Shown here piece by piece: positions 1 to 6,624 of a DNA stretch of 23,465 nt (positions are counted from its first letter, which is position 1; each line of letters starts with the position of its first letter). The stretch comes from a virus. The position numbers and the translations under genes are program-made. The notes under the pieces were generated by a model, which ran no database searches, was not told where the DNA came from, and was given only the letters and a program-made list of their open reading frames with translations. The stretch spans positions 1 through 23,465 of IMG/VR virus record IMGVR_UViG_3300025889_000970; one strand, 5' to 3'.

Positions 1-1
1 G

Positions 2-142
2 GCGATGCCTGACACCCGGAGCGTGACGGGGAGGATCTTGGGCGATCCCCTGGCAGGGCGGAGCGCGCTGGAGAAGAAGCGCGAGGCCGAGAGCCGGAAG
101 CCAAAATTGCCGTGGTGGAAGACGATGGATGGAGAAAACTGA
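2..142 (+). CDS. Partial or small hypothetical protein (C-terminal end)
   Basis: This frame is open from the window edge and ends at a TGA at 140-142. The first ATG is at base 5, so it may be a complete 45-residue peptide or the tail of a longer gene starting outside the window. The visible peptide is basic and charged in its second half (LEKKREAESRKPKLPWW). Its stop overlaps the next start codon (TGATG), which is typical of translational coupling in a phage operon. I do not recognise the family. The tight coupling to the next gene is the main reason to think it is real. Confidence 0.45.
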   Translation, partial: AMPDTRSVTGRILGDPLAGRSALEKKREAESRKPKLPWWKTMDGEN

Positions 143-396
143 TGAGCGATGATGTCGAGTGGCGGGCGATGGTGCATGCGCCTTTGGATGGAACGCCTAT
201 TTTAGCTCTGCACCCCTACTTGGATCGGGTTGCTGTAATTCGTGCGGCTATGCGGGGTGGTCAGTGCGAATGGTTTGTACTTGATTGGTCGAAAACCACC
301 AACATTGCGTGGGTGGGGTGGTTGCCAATACCGAAGATCAAGTGCGCGCCGTGGACGGTTTCTGACTGGGAGGCTCAAAGTGACCGACGTAAATGA
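142..396 (+). CDS. DUF551-like small hypothetical phage protein
   Basis: This is an 84-residue protein. The in-frame ATG at 112 is rejected in favour of ATG 142, which has GGAG at 131-134 seven bases upstream and overlaps the preceding stop. The pattern of an N-terminal 'W..M..APLDGTPIL' followed by a Trp-rich end 'WVGWLPIP' is what I associate with DUF551-type phage proteins ('W..i..APkDGt.i......W.plP'). Their function is unknown. The gene is visibly less GC-rich than its neighbours, suggesting a different origin. Its last 17 bases overlap the next gene. The family assignment rests on pattern memory. Confidence 0.6.
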   Translation: MSDDVEWRAMVHAPLDGTPILALHPYLDRVAVIRAAMRGGQCEWFVLDWSKTTNIAWVGWLPIPKIKCAPWTVSDWEAQSDRRK

Positions 397-907
397 AAAG
401 GACGACAGGGTAGGGCCCACGCCGGAACGCCTCGCCAAGGCCCCTCACGGGGCCGTGGACGTCCTTGAGACGGCGACGAAGGGTGGCGCACGCCGGAAGG
501 CCGGAACCCGGCTGGTGAGCCCGCTGGACGATCTGAGGTACAACGAACGGATCGGCGACCGCGAGTTCGAGGCGGGGCGGCAGTTCTACGTCGACCACTA
601 CTACGCCGAGAAGCCTAGCCAAGGCACCATGCGCTGGCGGGAGTTCATCTCCGGTTCACATGCGCCGGGCGATCTCGATCACTCCGAGCGCGTCGCCTTC
701 CACGCCAAGCGCTTTGCCGAGGCGAACAGGGCGCTGGGGCCGTTGCAGAGTGCTGTGGCGCGGCTGCTGATCATCGAGGAGATGAGCTGCATGCAGATCG
801 GCGAGCAGCTCCTCGGCTACCGGCACCGCAACGGCGCGAGCGCCGCGGGCGTCACGGCGGCCATCACGACGCTCGACACGCTGGCCCGGCATTACGGCGT
901 CAGGTGA
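380..907 (+). CDS. DUF6456-like putative DNA-binding protein
   Basis: This is a 175-residue protein starting at GTG 380, preceded by an excellent GGGAGG (368-373) with a six-base spacer; the in-frame ATG at 242 lies well inside the upstream gene and has no such signal. From about residue 47 the order 'SPLDDLRYNERIGDREFEAG', a helical middle with 'ALGPLQSAVARLLIIEE', and the end 'LDTLARHYGV' resembles the DUF6456 region found in alphaproteobacterial proteins. The C-terminal helices look like a helix-turn-helix fold, so DNA binding is plausible. Its position just before the small terminase suggests a late regulator or packaging accessory protein; that role is inference. Confidence 0.65.
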   Translation: MTDVNEKDDRVGPTPERLAKAPHGAVDVLETATKGGARRKAGTRLVSPLDDLRYNERIGDREFEAGRQFYVDHYYAEKPSQGTMRWREFISGSHAPGDLDHSERVAFHAKRFAEANRALGPLQSAVARLLIIEEMSCMQIGEQLLGYRHRNGASAAGVTAAITTLDTLARHYGVR

Positions 908-909
908 TC

Positions 910-1047
910 ATGCGCGACGCTGGCGGCCTTCTGCTGACGCTGGCGCTGATCATCGGCTTCTCGCCTGAGCTGCTCGCAAGCCTGTATTTTCTGCTTGCGA
1001 TAGCTACGAACGAGAGGCGAAAGCTGGACGATCCACAACATTGGTGA
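910..1047 (+). CDS. Small single-pass membrane peptide
   Basis: This 45-residue frame starts at ATG 910, two bases after the preceding stop, with AGG at 902-904 five bases before it. Residues about 5-32 are hydrophobic (GGLLLTLALIIGF, then LLASLYFLLAIA), followed by a short charged tail (NERRKLDDPQHW). This is the shape of a single transmembrane or hairpin peptide. It fills the gap between two real genes exactly and stops six bases before the small terminase gene. A membrane role such as holin-like is possible, but nothing shows it. Confidence 0.55.
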   Translation: MRDAGGLLLTLALIIGFSPELLASLYFLLAIATNERRKLDDPQHW

Positions 1048-1053
1048 TTTGAC

Positions 1054-1557
1054 ATGAACGCTGTGACCGAGCCCGTGAAGATGGGCAGGCCGACGGTGAT
1101 GTCGCGAGAACTACAGGACCAGCTCCTTGAACTGATCGCCTCCGGCACGCCGAACCGCGCGGCCTGTGCCGAGGTCGGAATTGATCCACGAACGCTCTAC
1201 TACACCGCGCAAAAGGATCTCGACTTTTTTCAGCGCTACGACACGGCCAAGAAGATGGCGGTCGACGCGCTCGTCGACAACGCGCGGGACGAGGCGCAGG
1301 CGGCCAAGCGCGCCACGAACGGCGCTCAGGTGCAGGGCCACAAGCTGGCGTGGGATCACGAATGGCGAGAGGCCCAGCGCCTTGCGCCACAGCGCTGGGG
1401 CGAGAAGGCTCAGGTCGAGCTGACCGGCAGGATCGACAGCGCCGACCCGGCAGAGATCTCGAAGCGCCTCGCCTTCATCGAGATGCTGGGCGCGGCCCAG
1501 CTCGGCGGCGACGTGACCGACGCGACCGGCGAGGACGACGACACCGGCATGGTTTAA
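1054..1557 (+). CDS. Terminase small subunit
   Basis: This 167-residue protein is the probable DNA-recognition subunit of the packaging motor. Residues about 10-50 (GRPTVMSRELQDQLLELIAS, then a 'GTPNRAACAEVGIDPRTLYY' helix-turn-helix) match the N-terminal DNA-binding domain of phage small terminases. The helical middle ends in 'W.EAQRLAPQRWGEKAQVEL', also usual in the family, and the C-terminus is acidic (TGEDDDTGMV). GGTG at 1043-1046 serves as a modest ribosome site. The large subunit lies 1.4 kb downstream, separated by a spacer, a protease gene and a small gene, which is an unusual gap for a terminase pair. It would act as an oligomeric ring that binds the packaging site and hands DNA to TerL. 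Confidence 0.85.
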   Translation: MNAVTEPVKMGRPTVMSRELQDQLLELIASGTPNRAACAEVGIDPRTLYYTAQKDLDFFQRYDTAKKMAVDALVDNARDEAQAAKRATNGAQVQGHKLAWDHEWREAQRLAPQRWGEKAQVELTGRIDSADPAEISKRLAFIEMLGAAQLGGDVTDATGEDDDTGMV

Positions 1558-1572
1558 CTGGGGCAGGGCCAA

Positions 1573-1646
1573 GCGAGACCAGCGCATCGGGCGCTGATCT
1601 GGTGTCACACAAGTGGGCATCGGCCATGAGACAGGGCTGGTCTCGC
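1573..1646. repeat. 11-bp perfect inverted repeat after the small terminase gene
   Basis: GCGAGACCAGC at 1573-1583 is the exact reverse complement of GCTGGTCTCGC at 1636-1646. A small AGCGC/GCGCT hairpin (1581-1595, five-base loop) overlaps the left arm, so the two structures compete. No T-run follows, so this is not a classical terminator. It could be a protein-binding site or an RNA structure. Confidence 0.5.
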
Positions 1647-1844
1647 AGGGTCTGAGGCTCTGGCGATACTGGTCTGGGCGGGCACCGGCTGGACCCGCGG
1701 CACCGGCCATCGGCTGGGCGGGCAGGGCGGCTGGCCGGGGCGCGCGGCGTGAGGGGGCCGGGAAAGGCCGACACCCCCCTCCGGTGGGGCCCCCTGCGCG
1801 TGGTGGGGCCCGCCGAATTAGACGAATACGAAAATTGAAACGAC

Positions 1845-1856
1845 ACACGCGCGTGT
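1845..1856. promoter_or_regulatory. Palindrome ACACGCGCGTGT upstream of the protease, possible operator
   Basis: This perfect 12-bp palindrome lies 19 bases before the protease start codon, at the edge of an AT-rich island (about 1815-1845) in otherwise GC-rich DNA. The island could hold a promoter (TTGAAA at 1835-1840 is a possible -35), but no good -10 is found at normal spacing. An operator or leader role is a guess from placement. Confidence 0.3.
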
Positions 1857-1875
1857 CGAGTAGACGGAGAACCAC

Positions 1876-2619
1876 ATGCGCCTCGCCGCTGCCGCAGTGT
1901 TTATCGCAGCCCTCGCCGCACCAGCGGCGGCCTGGACCGTCGACGACATGAACCGCCAGATCGAGAAGACGAACGTCATCGTCGGCGGGGTCTGCTCCGG
2001 CACTATCATCAACACGGCGGAACGCCTTGTGCTGACGGCCTATCACTGCATCACCGGCCAGCTCGTCGAGCAGGAGGTGAAGGAGATCGACGACAAGACG
2101 GGCGAGATCAAGACCAAGATGGTTCAGAAGAGGAAGCCCCTCGACATCTCGGTCCACAAGGTCGTCGACTATGAGATCGTCAGCACCCAATCCTACCTCG
2201 TGAAGATCGTCGGCACTGACAGCCTGAACGACATTGCGCTGCTTCAGGTCACCGACAAATCCTACACGCCGGAAATGGCCGCCACGCTTGCGCCGGATAC
2301 CTTCGTCATCAAGCGCGGCGTCAGGATCTACGCCGTCGGCAACCCCGGCATCGTCTACGACAATAGCATCACCGAGGGCATCATCTCGGCCCCGCAGCGC
2401 ACGATCAACATCGACGGCAAGGATCTCCGCTTCTTCCAGCACTCGGCATCGATCATCGGCGGCAACTCCGGCGGATCAATCCTGAACGAGGACGGCGAGC
2501 TTATCGGCACCGTGTCAGCAGGCGTTCGCGGGGCCAACATCGGCTTCGCGGTGCCGATCAGCTTCAGCAAGGATCTGATCCGCAAGGCTGGATTTGCCAA
2601 GGTTCTGGAGCAGGAATGA
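1876..2619 (+). CDS. Secreted trypsin-like serine protease
   Basis: This 247-residue protein has a signal peptide (residues 1-19, MRLAAAAVFIAALAAPAAA, likely cut before Trp20). The mature part has a chymotrypsin-fold triad: His57 in 'LVLTAYHC', Asp119 in 'SLNDIALLQV' and Ser198 in 'GGNSGG'. Cys40 and Cys58 sit where trypsins carry the disulfide beside the catalytic His, which fits a periplasmic or extracellular location. 'GFAVPISF' near the end recalls DegP/HtrA-type proteases, but no PDZ domain follows. GGAG at 1866-1869 lies six bases before the ATG. It is not a typical capsid maturation protease, which would lack a signal peptide. A role in attacking envelope proteins, excluding other phages or changing the host (a 'moron' gene) is inference. 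Confidence 0.88.
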   Translation: MRLAAAAVFIAALAAPAAAWTVDDMNRQIEKTNVIVGGVCSGTIINTAERLVLTAYHCITGQLVEQEVKEIDDKTGEIKTKMVQKRKPLDISVHKVVDYEIVSTQSYLVKIVGTDSLNDIALLQVTDKSYTPEMAATLAPDTFVIKRGVRIYAVGNPGIVYDNSITEGIISAPQRTINIDGKDLRFFQHSASIIGGNSGGSILNEDGELIGTVSAGVRGANIGFAVPISFSKDLIRKAGFAKVLEQE

Positions 2620-2813
2620 AAACGCTTTCCCTCTACCGCATGATGAACCCGAACACCTTGCGCCTCTCGGACGTCATGCCCATGCCGGAAGAAGACGAAG
2701 CGCTCATCGACGAGATCTCAAACCGCGCCAACCGCGAACACGTCATCAACAACTGGAACCTCGGCCCGGAGAAGGCGTCGGTCGACCCCAAGGAAGACAA
2801 GACCGACGATTGA
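2616..2813 (+). CDS. Small hypothetical protein coupled to the protease
   Basis: This 65-residue protein starts at an ATG overlapping the protease stop (ATGA, 2616-2619), with AGGA just upstream. It has no signal peptide and is acidic (MPEEDEALIDEISNRANREH), so it probably stays in the cytoplasm. The overlap implies coupled translation and possibly a joint role, for example holding the protease or a target, but no sequence feature supports a specific function. I do not recognise the family. Confidence 0.6.
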   Translation: MKTLSLYRMMNPNTLRLSDVMPMPEEDEALIDEISNRANREHVINNWNLGPEKASVDPKEDKTDD

Positions 2814-2871
2814 GCCAGACAACCCCGGAGACACACGACCGATCCATCCTCCTGTCGTGAAGTCTTCGGCT

Positions 2872-2906
2872 CGCAGCGGTGGGCAACTGACCCGAGGGCC
2901 GCTGCG
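2872..2906 (+). other. Hairpin in the leader of the large terminase gene
   Basis: CGCAGCGG (2872-2879) and CCGCTGCG (2899-2906) form an 8-bp stem. Inside it GGG (2881-2883) and CCC (2891-2893) can extend the structure. It lies in the 144-base gap before terL and has no T-run, so it may be an mRNA processing or stability structure, not a terminator. Confidence 0.4.
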
Positions 2907-2957
2907 CTTGCCGCTGACAAATACACAAACTGGCGGCAACCAACACAAAGGCGGCGA

Positions 2958-4520
2958 ATGACCACCACAACGGCCAGCGACCGGCTCGCCCCCTACCGGG
3001 AGCGCGTCGAGAAGGGCACGAAGAAATTCGCGAAAGAGATCATCAAGGCGACGAAGCACCTTGCCTTCATCCCTTGGCCCGGACCTCAGAGCGAAGCCTA
3101 TCTCAGCCCGGCGGACGAGATGTTCTACGGCGGCGCGGCAGGAGGCGGCAAGAGTGCGCTTCTCGTGGGGCTCGCCGTGCAGGCCCACAAGAAGAGCATC
3201 ATCTTCCGGCGTGAGTACAGCCAGATCCGTTCCATCGAGGATGAGGCCGGAAAGCTGATCGGTACTCGTGACGGTTACAACGCCACGGACAAGGTCTGGC
3301 GGCACAAGACAGGCGTCCTTGAGTTTGGCTCCGTGCCGCACGAATGGGACAAGGAAAAGTTTCAGGGGCGCGCGCACAGCTTCATCGGCTTCGACGAGAT
3401 CACGCACTTCACGTCGAGCCAGTACCGCTACCTCATCGGCTGGAACCGCTCGGACGATCCGAAGGAGCGCTGCCGGGTGGTGGTGACGGGCAACCCGCCC
3501 ACCACGGCGGAAGGCGCATGGGTGGTGCAGTACTGGGCCCCGTGGCTCGACCCCTCGCACCCCAACCCGGCGAAGCCGGGAGAGTTGAGGTGGTTCACCA
3601 CCATCAAGGGCGAGGACGTCGAGCTGGACGGCCCCGACCCGGTCGAGATCGACGGGCGCATCGTGAGGCCGAGGTCGCGGACGTTTATCGCCGCGCGGCT
3701 TGAAGACAACCCGGCTCTCGCCGACGGCAACTATGCAGCCGTCCTTGAGGCGATGCCGGAGCCGCTCCGCACGATGATGCGCGAAGGGCGCTTCGACGTT
3801 GGCCTGAAGGACGCCGACTATCAGGTGATCCCGTCAGCGTGGATCGACGAGGCGCAGCGCCGCTGGACGGCATCGCGCCCAGAGGGCGTGCCGATGACGT
3901 CAATGGGCGTCGATGTCGCGCAAGGCGGCCCGGACGAGACAGTGATTTCTTGTAGGTACGGGACTTGGTTTGATCAGTTGATCTGCCGCAAGGGCATCGA
4001 CACCAAGGACGGCCCCGCGGTGGCGGGGTTGATCGTGCAGCATCTCCGCGACGGAGCGGAGATCAACATCGACACGGGGGGCGGCTGGGGAAACAGCGCC
4101 TTCGACCACTTAAAGCACCAGAATGTGAAGATCCGAGGCGTAAACGGCGCAAGCGGGTCAAACACAAGGACGAGGGATAGGCAACTCTCCTTCGTCAACA
4201 AGCGCGCCGAGACGTGGTGGAGGTTCAGGGAAGCCCTGGACCCGGCCTACGGGTCGAAACTCGCGCTGCCACCAGATCCGGCGCTGAAAGCAGATCTCGC
4301 CTCGCCGACTTGGAAACTCACACCTCGTGGGATTCAGATCGAGAGCAAGGACGAAATTCGCAAGAGGCTCGGTCGTTCGCCTGACAAGGGCGACGCCATC
4401 GTGCTGGCGTGGGTGACGGCAGCAGAGACGTTGACGAGTGGCGCTTCGAGCGGCGTCAGAAGTTTTCAAGCGAAGGCGAAGCTCGGGTACGCCAAGATCA
4501 AAACAGCAATCAGGAGATAG
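2958..4520 (+). CDS. Terminase large subunit (packaging ATPase and nuclease)
   Basis: This 520-residue protein is the DNA-packaging motor. The N-terminal ATPase has Walker A 'GGAAGGGKS' (residues 58-66, Lys65), Walker B 'FIGFDE' with Asp146 and Glu147, and the coupling motif 'VVVTGNPP' (residues 174-181). The C-terminal RNase H-like nuclease has its acidic residues at Asp319 ('SMGVDVAQGG'), Asp372 ('INIDTGGG') and Asp476/Asp479 ('SPDKGDA'). Length and motif order are normal and nothing is missing. It would use ATP to drive DNA through the portal and cut the concatemer. Start choice: ATG 2958 after AAAGG (2947-2951), with a 144-base structured gap upstream. Confidence 0.95.
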   Translation: MTTTTASDRLAPYRERVEKGTKKFAKEIIKATKHLAFIPWPGPQSEAYLSPADEMFYGGAAGGGKSALLVGLAVQAHKKSIIFRREYSQIRSIEDEAGKLIGTRDGYNATDKVWRHKTGVLEFGSVPHEWDKEKFQGRAHSFIGFDEITHFTSSQYRYLIGWNRSDDPKERCRVVVTGNPPTTAEGAWVVQYWAPWLDPSHPNPAKPGELRWFTTIKGEDVELDGPDPVEIDGRIVRPRSRTFIAARLEDNPALADGNYAAVLEAMPEPLRTMMREGRFDVGLKDADYQVIPSAWIDEAQRRWTASRPEGVPMTSMGVDVAQGGPDETVISCRYGTWFDQLICRKGIDTKDGPAVAGLIVQHLRDGAEINIDTGGGWGNSAFDHLKHQNVKIRGVNGASGSNTRTRDRQLSFVNKRAETWWRFREALDPAYGSKLALPPDPALKADLASPTWKLTPRGIQIESKDEIRKRLGRSPDKGDAIVLAWVTAAETLTSGASSGVRSFQAKAKLGYAKIKTAIRR

Positions 4521-4522
4521 CG

Positions 4523-4723
4523 ATGTCCAGCCTGTTTAAGATGAAAACACCAAAACTCCCCGAGCCCGAGCGCATGCCCGACCCCGAGACGGAAGCGGTG
4601 CGTTCGAGGGTGCGGCAAGAGGAATTGAAGCGCCGGGCGCGCGGTGGGCGCGAGAATATGAACCTCGGAAATGTTGAAAGTGGCGGCGGCAATCAATACG
4701 CCAAAACCGTTTTGGGAGGTTGA
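4523..4723 (+). CDS. Small virion protein, T7 gp6.7-like (putative)
   Basis: This 66-residue protein starts at ATG 4523, with AGGAG at 4512-4516 and a six-base spacer; longer in-frame starts fall inside terL. The opening 'MSSLFKMKTPKLPEPERMPD' recalls, from memory, the start of T7 gp6.7 (MCFSPKIKTPKMD...), a small protein ejected from the virion. The C-terminal half is basic, then Gly-rich, ending in 'YAKTVLGG'. Small proteins of this type are often found beside terminase and portal genes in T7-like phages. The gp6.7 link rests on a short N-terminal similarity and should be treated as a hypothesis. Confidence 0.6.
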   Translation: MSSLFKMKTPKLPEPERMPDPETEAVRSRVRQEELKRRARGGRENMNLGNVESGGGNQYAKTVLGG

Positions 4724-4725
4724 AA

Positions 4726-4965
4726 ATGGGCCTTATCAGCTCAATCAAGAAGGTGGTCAAGGCCGCCACGGGCAACTCTGGCAACTCGAACGCCGCCCAG
4801 CGCAAGGCCGTCAAGCTGGCGTCGGCTGGCGCGAACGAGGACATCCGTAAAAAAATGGCCTTGCGTAAAGCCAAAAAACCTCGCCCTACGAGAGGGCAAC
4901 GAGGCCGCGAAAGTACCATCATCACACCAAACTCCGAGATTCAGTCTCGGACGATGCTGGGTTAA
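4726..4965 (+). CDS. Small basic virion protein, T7 gp7.3-like (putative)
   Basis: This 79-residue protein starts at ATG 4726, six bases after a strong GGGAGG (4714-4719). A TTG two codons upstream is too close to that site to be preferred. The N-terminus is an amphipathic basic helix (MGLISSIKKVVKAATG), followed by Lys/Arg-rich residues and the ending 'GRESTIITPNSEIQSRTMLG'. This 'GR.STI.T...TLG' ending is, to my knowledge, common in small proteins near phage portal genes. The basic start recalls T7 gp7.3, a tail/scaffold-like ejected protein. It shares a 'GRE...(K/R)T.LG' ending with the gene just before it. Confidence 0.6.
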   Translation: MGLISSIKKVVKAATGNSGNSNAAQRKAVKLASAGANEDIRKKMALRKAKKPRPTRGQRGRESTIITPNSEIQSRTMLG

Positions 4966-4968
4966 GCC

Positions 4969-5487
4969 ATGGCGGTTTCGCTCAAGCACGCTTTTGTTTC
5001 TTCCAAGTCGGATGGTGCTGACAACACGCTTGTCCGCCCGTCGAACTGGAACGCCGAGCATACGCTGACCCTCGATGAGGACCGCGTGCTGGGCCGGGTG
5101 TCATCCGGCAACGGCGTCGCGGAGGAGCTGACGGCAGCACAACTCAGGACGCTGGCCGACGTCACGCAGACGGGTGTTCTGGGCGGCATCAACACACGCA
5201 CCGGCTCCTACACTTTGGTTGTAAGTGATCGTGGCAAGGTCATCGAAATGAATGTTGGAAGCGCCAACACGCTTACCATACCCGCGAACGCGGACGCGGC
5301 CCTGCCTGTCGGCACACAGGTGACGGTGATCCAATACGGAACTGGACAGACGACGATTGCAGCCGCCGCTGGTGTTACCCTGAACTCGCTCGCTGGGGCT
5401 CTACGGATTACGGCGCAGTACGGCGCGGCGTCGCTGTACAAGCGCAATACCAACGATTGGGTTGCCTTTGGGACGCTGACGACATGA
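4969..5487 (+). CDS. Tail fibre-associated 'SLKH' protein, copy 1
   Basis: This 172-residue protein starts three bases after the previous stop, with only a weak ribosome site, so it is probably coupled. It begins 'MAVSLKHAFVSSKSDGADN' with 'PSNWNAEHTL' at residues 24-33, a start I associate with phage tail-fibre region proteins. The C-terminal 95 residues ('GSYTLVVSDRGKVIEM', 'TLTIPANADAALPVG', 'VTVIQYGTGQTTI', 'YKRNTNDWVAFG') form a repeating beta pattern typical of a fibre-tip or adhesin module. A diverged second copy lies at 7036-7686. Its stop overlaps the next start (ATGA). A structural or receptor-binding role is likely; the exact location in the virion is unknown. Confidence 0.65.
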   Translation: MAVSLKHAFVSSKSDGADNTLVRPSNWNAEHTLTLDEDRVLGRVSSGNGVAEELTAAQLRTLADVTQTGVLGGINTRTGSYTLVVSDRGKVIEMNVGSANTLTIPANADAALPVGTQVTVIQYGTGQTTIAAAAGVTLNSLAGALRITAQYGAASLYKRNTNDWVAFGTLTT

Positions 5488-6377
5488 CGACATTCATGCT
5501 CGGCACTTTCCCGCGAACGGCTTTTCTCGTTCCTACCACTTTCTCCACGGCATCCGCTTCAACGGCTGACTTTGTAGTCCCGATGAACGTCGGCAGTATC
5601 AAAGTCAAGGCGTGGGGTGGCGGTGGTGGTGGCGGCGGCACCTACGGCAGTTATGTAGGCGCTGGTGGGGCTGGCGGTTTTGCGTCCGCAATTCTGGCGG
5701 TGACGCCTGGGGAAACGCTACTCGTATATGTAGGTGGCGGTGGAAGAGCTGGTGAAGGCTCTGCCAACGCCAGCGGCGGTTCGGGCGGCGGCTGGAGCGG
5801 GATATTTCGCAGCACGACGCCTCTTCTCATCGCCGCAGGCGGTGGTGGCGGTGCGGGTGGTGGTGACAAGGATGCGCGCGGCGGCGGCAGCGGTGGCAGC
5901 GGCGGCGGCCTGACGGGCACAAATGGACTGGTACAGGGAACCTGGGCCCCAGACGGCTACGGTCGCGGCGGCACACAATCGGCAGGAGGTGCCGCAGGCA
6001 CTGGCGGTAATAATGGTGGCGCAGCGGGGTCTTATTTACAGGGCGGCTACGGTGGCGACAACAACGGCGTTGTTTCAGGTCTAAATGGCGGCGGTAGCGC
6101 AGGGCTCTACGGTGCCGCCGGTGGCGGCGGCGGATATTACGGCGGCGGCGGCAGCATCCGGGGAAACGGGGGCGCAGAGGATTACGGCGGTCAAGGTGCT
6201 GGCGGCGGGTCCAGCTACACTACCGGGACAAGCGCGCAGACGCAGGCTGGGTCGGGTTATGCCGCTCCATTAACTGACGATGCTCACTACTTACAAAACC
6301 GCGCAAAAGGTGGCCCCGCCAATTCCTTGGGCATTGCTGGGAAGGGCGGCGACGGTCTTGTCGTTGTGTTGATATAA
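5484..6377 (+). CDS. Glycine-rich putative tail adhesin
   Basis: This 297-residue protein starts at ATG 5484, overlapping the stop of the SLKH protein. After a 35-residue leader it has 'VGSIKVKAWGGGGGGGG', then about 230 residues dominated by Gly with Ala, Ser and Tyr, ending in 'GKGGDGLVVVLI'. This start and end are the frame of the Gly-rich domain found in phage tail and bacterial surface proteins. The spaced Gly runs could fold as polyglycine II helices, as in the T-even gp38 adhesins; that analogy is inference. The adjacent SLKH and membrane genes suggest a host-recognition cassette. The low-complexity part is prone to slippage and may vary between relatives. Confidence 0.7.
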   Translation: MTTFMLGTFPRTAFLVPTTFSTASASTADFVVPMNVGSIKVKAWGGGGGGGGTYGSYVGAGGAGGFASAILAVTPGETLLVYVGGGGRAGEGSANASGGSGGGWSGIFRSTTPLLIAAGGGGGAGGGDKDARGGGSGGSGGGLTGTNGLVQGTWAPDGYGRGGTQSAGGAAGTGGNNGGAAGSYLQGGYGGDNNGVVSGLNGGGSAGLYGAAGGGGGYYGGGGSIRGNGGAEDYGGQGAGGGSSYTTGTSAQTQAGSGYAAPLTDDAHYLQNRAKGGPANSLGIAGKGGDGLVVVLI

Positions 6378-6378
6378 A

Positions 6379-6612
6379 ATGCAGCCGTTGGATGTACTAG
6401 AAACCTTGATGAGGTGGGTTGTTGCGCCAGTGTGCGCTTTCGTCTGGTTTATATATCAGAGACAACAATCACATTCGCTCGACATCGCGGTGCTGAAGGC
6501 GACGACAGCCACCGCGCAAGAAGCTCACGACCGCGAGATCAAGGAAATCCGTGAAACCAGCCGCGCCATCATGGCGAAGTTGGACAGCATTGAACAGGCA
6601 CTTCGAAAGTAG
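6379..6612 (+). CDS. Small membrane protein with coiled-coil tail
   Basis: This 77-residue protein starts two bases after the previous stop and has no ribosome site, so it is likely coupled. Residues about 7-27 (ETLMRWVVAPVCAFVWFIYQ) form one transmembrane helix; residues 30-77 are a charged helix with heptad character (DIAVLKATTATAQEAHDREI, then KLDSIEQALRK). The layout resembles small holin-associated or XhlA-type proteins often found beside fibre genes, although XhlA carries its membrane helix at the other end. A lysis role is possible but unproven. Confidence 0.55.
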   Translation: MQPLDVLETLMRWVVAPVCAFVWFIYQRQQSHSLDIAVLKATTATAQEAHDREIKEIRETSRAIMAKLDSIEQALRK

Positions 6613-6624
6613 GAGAAGACACCT

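Larger units (their letters stand above)
1558..1875 (+). other. GC-rich intergenic region between small terminase and protease
   Basis: These 318 bases hold no gene I can support. A 112-residue open frame (1613-1951) is rich in Gly, Ala, Pro and Arg, lacks a ribosome site and runs into the protease gene. The first 250 bases are very GC-rich, with recurring CGGCTGG words, an 11-bp inverted repeat and a 10-bp direct repeat GGTGGGGCCC (1783-1792 and 1802-1811). The last 60 bases become AT-rich and contain a 12-bp palindrome. A regulatory or packaging-site role is possible; I see no clear sigma70 promoter. Confidence 0.6.

Noticed and set aside
1835-1866. Possible sigma70 promoter before the protease gene (TTGAAA)
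   Set aside because: No -10 element is found at 16-18 bases; only the AT-rich island and palindrome remain as weak evidence.
1613-1951. 112-codon open frame across the GC-rich spacer
   Set aside because: It has Gly/Ala/Arg/Pro composition typical of non-coding GC-rich DNA, no ribosome site, and overlaps the protease start by 76 bases.
1111-2442. 443-codon open frame on the - strand
   Set aside because: It lies opposite the terminase small subunit, spacer and protease genes, has low-complexity Asp/Leu/Arg content and no ribosome site; it is a mirror of GC-rich codon use.
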